Shown here: positions 6,163 through 8,327 of the stretch, in pieces
How the letters are laid out: each line of letters starts with the position of its first letter
How positions within the stretch are numbered: position 1 is the first letter of the stretch
Source of the DNA: Chloroflexota bacterium
GTDB taxonomy: Bacteria > Chloroflexota > Limnocylindria > Limnocylindrales > CSP1-4
Direction of reading: 5' to 3'
NCBI GenBank assembly: GCA_021785115.1
Contig: JAJYGO010000029.1
Location: 1-8,327, forward strand
DNA: 8,327 nucleotides
Translations under genes and position numbers: made by a program
The notes under the pieces: generated by a model
Told to the model about the DNA's origin: nothing
Database searches by the model: none
The model's input: the letters and a program-made list of their open reading frames with translations, nothing else

Positions 6163-6615
6163 TTACAGCGTCGGCTTGAGCACCATCAGGACGACGATCA
6201 CCAGGACGAGCGCGATCGCCACTCCGCCGAGCATCCGCGAGCGCCGCGCCGCCTCCTCGTAGTCGGCCGACATCGGGTCCGCGGCGGCCAGCGCGAGCTG
6301 GCGGCGCATGGCCGGCGCGTAGAGCGCGATGCCGATCACCGCGACGACGACGTACAGCCCGATCGAGGCGGCGATCCACAGCGACTCGAACGAGAACGCC
6401 CCGGTGACCACGGTGGCGATGCCCGCGAGCAGCGCCACGATGTACGAGGGGTTGGCAATCCGCCGGTCGAGGACCCGGACACTCTCGATGACCCAGACGA
6501 GCCGCGCGGAGTCTCGACCGGCTCTCGAGTACCAGAACTGGTACGTGGCATTGGCCCCGACCGCCGAGATGACAGCGAGGATGTGGACGAGCTTGAACAC
6601 CAGCGAGATCTGCAC
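6163..6615 (-). CDS. DUF2269-family integral membrane protein
   Basis: The gene encodes 150 aa, starting at a GTG (6613-6615). It has four membrane helices at about 3-25, 56-73, 79-101 and 127-146. The first carries FKLVHILAVISAVGANAT at 7-24, typical of the DUF2269 family with its His in helix 1, and NPSYIVALLAGI opens helix 2. The stretch between helices 1 and 2 is polar and Arg-rich (31-52), as is the one between helices 3 and 4 (102-126). The family's function is unknown. A -10 candidate (CACAAT on the minus strand, plus-strand 6623-6628) ends 7 nt before the start and there is no Shine-Dalgarno, so the message is probably leaderless. It faces away from the DUF4332 gene, and the two share a 93-bp gap. 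Overlapping plus-strand open frames are shadows. Confidence 0.85.
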   Translation of the reverse strand: MQISLVFKLVHILAVISAVGANATYQFWYSRAGRDSARLVWVIESVRVLDRRIANPSYIVALLAGIATVVTGAFSFESLWIAASIGLYVVVAVIGIALYAPAMRRQLALAAADPMSADYEEAARRSRMLGGVAIALVLVIVVLMVLKPTL

Positions 6616-6619
6616 GACA

Positions 6620-6680
6620 GCGATTGTGGCGCCATTTGCCGGCTCACGTCACGCGAACTGCATAATGGCGCCCTGATCGC
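6620..6680. promoter_or_regulatory. Divergent promoter region with an imperfect 17-bp inverted repeat
   Basis: The arms are 6620-6636 and 6664-6680. When one is reverse-complemented they match at 14 of 17 positions: a perfect inner 9 bp (GGCGCCATT / AATGGCGCC), three mismatches, and a perfect outer 5 bp (GCGAT / ATCGC). The spacer is 27 nt and centred on 6650. The leftward -10 candidate CACAAT lies in the left arm. For the rightward gene, CATAAT at 6661-6666 overlaps the right arm, with TTGCCG at 6636-6641 as a poor -35 (19-nt spacing). The arrangement fits an operator or mirrored promoters for the DUF2269 and DUF4332 genes. TCACG is directly repeated at 6644-6653 in the middle. Confidence 0.5.
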
Positions 6681-6708
6681 CCCTCGACCCCGGAGGCCCG
6701 TCCCGCCC

Positions 6709-7098
6709 GTGCCGCCCATCACCGAGCTGACCCGCATCGAGCCCGTCCACCTCGCCCGCCTCAAGAAGCAGGGGATCTCCACCACGGGGATCCTGCTCGA
6801 CGTCTCCGAGACGCCCTCGCGTCGGCAGAGCCTGGCGGACCACGTGGTGGCGTCGCCCAACGACGTGCAGACCTGGCGCGACGAGGCGCTGATGCTCAAC
6901 CTCGCCGGCTTCGGCCACCCCGAGCACGAGCTGTTCGTCCAAGCGGGCTTCGACGGCCTGCGGGACCTCCTCGCGACGGATCTGCCGGTGTTCCGGGTTC
7001 GGATCGCCCGCGCGGCCACCGAGCTCGCCACCGAGGCGCCGAGCGACCTGATGGTCGAGACGTGGTGGGAGCAGGCGCGGACGCTCGAGGACGAGTAG
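6709..7098 (+). CDS. DUF4332 helix-hairpin-helix protein
   Basis: This is a 129-aa soluble protein. I choose the GTG at 6709 because GGAGG lies at 6692-6696 and the family match begins right after it. Longer open frames to the left run through the antisense of the DUF2269 gene and are not credible. The protein shows the usual DUF4332 layout. An N-terminal helical part has LTRIEPVHLARLKKQGISTT (7-26), where families of this kind read a repeated 'L...GI.T...L' pattern. A second helix-hairpin-helix-like unit is at about 58-92 (LMLNLAGFGHPEHELFVQAG, 61-80, then a helix). HhH units often bind DNA backbones or other proteins. The glycine hairpin here (GFGHPE) departs from the canonical GxGxxxA, so DNA binding is uncertain. 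The tail is acidic. Function unknown. Confidence 0.78.
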   Translation: MPPITELTRIEPVHLARLKKQGISTTGILLDVSETPSRRQSLADHVVASPNDVQTWRDEALMLNLAGFGHPEHELFVQAGFDGLRDLLATDLPVFRVRIARAATELATEAPSDLMVETWWEQARTLEDE

Positions 7099-7101
7099 CG
7101 G

Positions 7102-7120
7102 GGCGCGGGCTCCCCGCGCC
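7102..7120 (+). terminator. Strong GC hairpin after the DUF4332 gene
   Basis: GGCGCGGG (7102-7109) and CCCGCGCC (7113-7120) form a perfect 8-bp stem with a 3-nt loop, 3 nt after the stop codon. Only two T follow. It most likely ends the DUF4332 transcript and shields the next promoter, whose -10 begins 8 nt further on. Confidence 0.55.
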
Positions 7121-7127
7121 TTCCCGG

Positions 7128-7133
7128 TACCAT
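7128..7133 (+). promoter_or_regulatory. Leaderless -10 candidate of the Lit-like gene
   Basis: TACCAT matches the TANNNT pattern seen before other genes here. It ends 5 nt before a GTG (7139) and 8 nt before the in-frame ATG (7142). With transcription starting 6-8 nt after the -10, the ATG is the better start. No clear -35 is visible; the terminator hairpin occupies that space. Confidence 0.4.
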
Positions 7134-7141
7134 CGGGGGTG

Positions 7142-7843
7142 ATGCCAACCTTCCGCGGCGCGCTCGCCTCCATCGTCATCGGCCTCTCGACCGCAGTCGT
7201 GGTCGTCGCGCTCGCCATCCTGCCGTTCCTCGCACCCCCCTGGGTCAGTTTCGAGCAGGGCCGCGCCCAGGCGGCGGCCTGGACCGGCTTCACGCAGGAG
7301 CAGCTCCAGGCGGTCACGGACTCGGTCCTCCACGACCTCGTGCTGGGGCCGCCCGACTTCCTCGCCGCCCTGCCGGGGCAGACCACACCCGTCCTCAAGC
7401 CCAACGAGCGCGCGCACATGCGCGACGTCCGCGGCGTGTTCGCCGGCTTCTACCTCGTCGCGATCGGAGGCGCGCTCATCCTCGGTGCCGCATTCCTGCT
7501 CAGCCGCGGCCGCCCCGCCCGCGCCCGCCTGTGGCGCCGCCTGGCACGCGCCGGCACCGTGATCGCGGTCGTGACGGTCGTGGGCGGGGGGATCGGCGTG
7601 CTGGTCTTCGACCAGGCGTTCACGCTGTTCCACGAGATCTTCTTCCCCGGCGGCAACTGGCAGTTCGACCCGCGCACGGACCGCCTGGTCCAGCTGTTCC
7701 CTGACCAGTTCTGGAGCGAGACGACCGTCGCCGTCGGGGTCACCATCGTCGTGCTCGCGCTTGGCTTGCGCTGGATCGGCCGTCGACGGGCGGCGCGCCT
7801 CGAGCGCGGCAGCCCCTCTGCGGCGCTGGCGGCGACAGCGTGA
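7142..7843 (+). CDS. Lit-like membrane protein (DUF1461/TIGR01906, lipoprotein intramolecular transacylase family)
   Basis: This 233-aa membrane protein has four predicted helices at about 8-31, 97-120, 138-157 and 193-212, and a long loop at 32-96 probably outside the cytoplasm. Two family signatures are clear. The first is NERAHMRDV at 88-96. The second runs from FHEIFFPGGNW (163-173) through QFDP (174-177) to LVQLFPDQFW (182-191). They hold His92 and His164, 72 residues apart, matching the two essential histidines of Lit as I recall them. Lit, known from some Bacillota, moves an acyl chain within a lipoprotein's diacylglyceryl-cysteine to the alpha-amine and yields lyso-form lipoprotein. 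Whether this distant homologue does the same is inference. Its stop overlaps the start of a site-2 protease, so the two are probably translated together. The C-terminus is Arg- and Ala-rich and likely cytoplasmic. An alternative start is the GTG at 7139. Confidence 0.85.
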   Translation: MPTFRGALASIVIGLSTAVVVVALAILPFLAPPWVSFEQGRAQAAAWTGFTQEQLQAVTDSVLHDLVLGPPDFLAALPGQTTPVLKPNERAHMRDVRGVFAGFYLVAIGGALILGAAFLLSRGRPARARLWRRLARAGTVIAVVTVVGGGIGVLVFDQAFTLFHEIFFPGGNWQFDPRTDRLVQLFPDQFWSETTVAVGVTIVVLALGLRWIGRRRAARLERGSPSAALAATA

Positions 7844-8327
7844 GCGGCGGGATCCCGGTCGCGTCCCTGTTCGGGATCGAGATCCGGGTCTCGCTGTCGC
7901 TGGCCGTGATGGCGGGCATCGTGGCCCTTCTCGGCGCGGAGCAGGCGGCCCTCCTCTCGCCCGACCTCGCTGGGCCGCTGCAATGGGTGGTCGGGGCGGC
8001 GATCGCCGCCATGTACCTGCTCTCGGTGCTGGCGCATGAACTGACGCACGCCCTGGTGGGGCGGCAGCGCGGCGTCGCCGTGACGACCGTCGTGCTGGGC
8101 TTGGTGGGCGGGCTCGCCCCGCTCTCGATCGAGACCGCGCGCCCGCGTGACGAGGTGGCCATCGCCGTCTCCGGGCCGCTGACATCGCTGGTGATCGCCG
8201 TGATCCTGCTGCCGGTCGCGGTCGTGATCAGCGTGGTGACGACGGCGTACGACGTGATCGCGAGCGCCCTGCTCGTGGTGGGGGTGCTCAACCTGATGCT
8301 CGGGCTGGCGAGCCTCCTGCCGGCGCT
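7840..8327 (+). CDS. Site-2 (M50) intramembrane zinc protease, cut by the window end
   Basis: The first 162 residues are present and the frame runs off the right edge. The GTG at 7840-7842 overlaps the TGA of the Lit-like gene (GTGA), so translation is probably coupled. The N-terminus SGGIPVASLFGIEIRVSLSL (2-21) is the usual opening of group III-like bacterial S2Ps, followed by the first membrane helix. HELTH at 66-70 is the HExxH zinc and catalytic motif in a membrane helix. It is followed by a glycine-rich stretch (LVGGLAP, 88-94), IETARPRDEVAIAVSGPL (97-114) and a third helix. The last residues (NLMLGLASLLPA, 151-162) are where the family goes on to the third zinc ligand in a PLDGG-type motif, which lies just outside. 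Such enzymes cut membrane-spanning segments of anti-sigma factors or leftover signal peptides. Some carry C-terminal CBS domains, which cannot be checked here. Confidence 0.9.
   Translation, partial: MSGGIPVASLFGIEIRVSLSLAVMAGIVALLGAEQAALLSPDLAGPLQWVVGAAIAAMYLLSVLAHELTHALVGRQRGVAVTTVVLGLVGGLAPLSIETARPRDEVAIAVSGPLTSLVIAVILLPVAVVISVVTTAYDVIASALLVVGVLNLMLGLASLLPA

Noticed and set aside
6109..6708. Long N-terminal extension of the DUF4332 protein
   Set aside because: It would run through the antisense of the DUF2269 gene and the divergent promoter; its translation is Arg/Asp/His-rich low complexity.
1..8327. Mobile elements, CRISPR arrays, tRNA or rRNA genes, attachment sites
   Set aside because: I looked on both strands for transposase motifs, spaced direct repeats, CCA-ended cloverleafs and integrase sites and found none. 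Codon use is even across the genes, giving no sign of recent transfer.

Overview
The window is about 70% G+C or more and looks like ordinary chromosome from a high-GC bacterium. Third codon positions are almost all G or C. Several genes seem to be leaderless, with a TANNNT-type -10 element ending about 7-8 nt before the start codon. The gene mix (RDD, DUF2269, DUF4332, a Lit-like membrane protein, a site-2 protease) and the promoter style suggest Chloroflexota (Limnocylindria-like) or a deep Actinomycetota lineage. The sequence alone cannot decide between them. I see no phage, transposon, CRISPR, rRNA or tRNA.

Layout: The left edge (1-102) is less G+C-rich and holds a good sigma70-type promoter facing left, out of the window. 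Next, on the minus strand, is a small DUF4242-like gene (about 103-393). Its reading frame is broken at a run of eight C, so it is either a pseudogene or carries a sequencing error. From 686 four genes run rightwards: an 824-aa FAD/folate demethylating dehydrogenase of the dimethylglycine/sarcosine dehydrogenase type, a proline-rich RDD membrane protein, a group II PLP-dependent amino-acid decarboxylase, and a 118-aa conserved protein of unknown function. Most have their own -10 candidate, so they look more like separate units than one operon.

A hairpin at 6062-6078 separates this block from a convergent DUF2269 membrane protein (6163-6615, minus). That gene is divergent from a DUF4332 helix-hairpin-helix protein (6709-7098, plus). 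The 93-bp gap between the two holds an imperfect 17-bp inverted repeat that covers both promoter regions. After a strong GC hairpin comes a homologue of the lipoprotein intramolecular transacylase Lit (DUF1461/TIGR01906). Its stop codon overlaps the GTG start of a site-2 (M50) intramembrane metalloprotease that runs off the right edge.

Functionally, the dehydrogenase and the decarboxylase point to catabolism of methylated amines or glycine derivatives and of (aromatic) amino acids. The translationally coupled Lit/S2P pair points to handling of lipoproteins or membrane-embedded peptides. I found no clear new multi-gene system. The Lit/S2P coupling, the divergent inverted repeat and the frameshifted small gene are the best leads.
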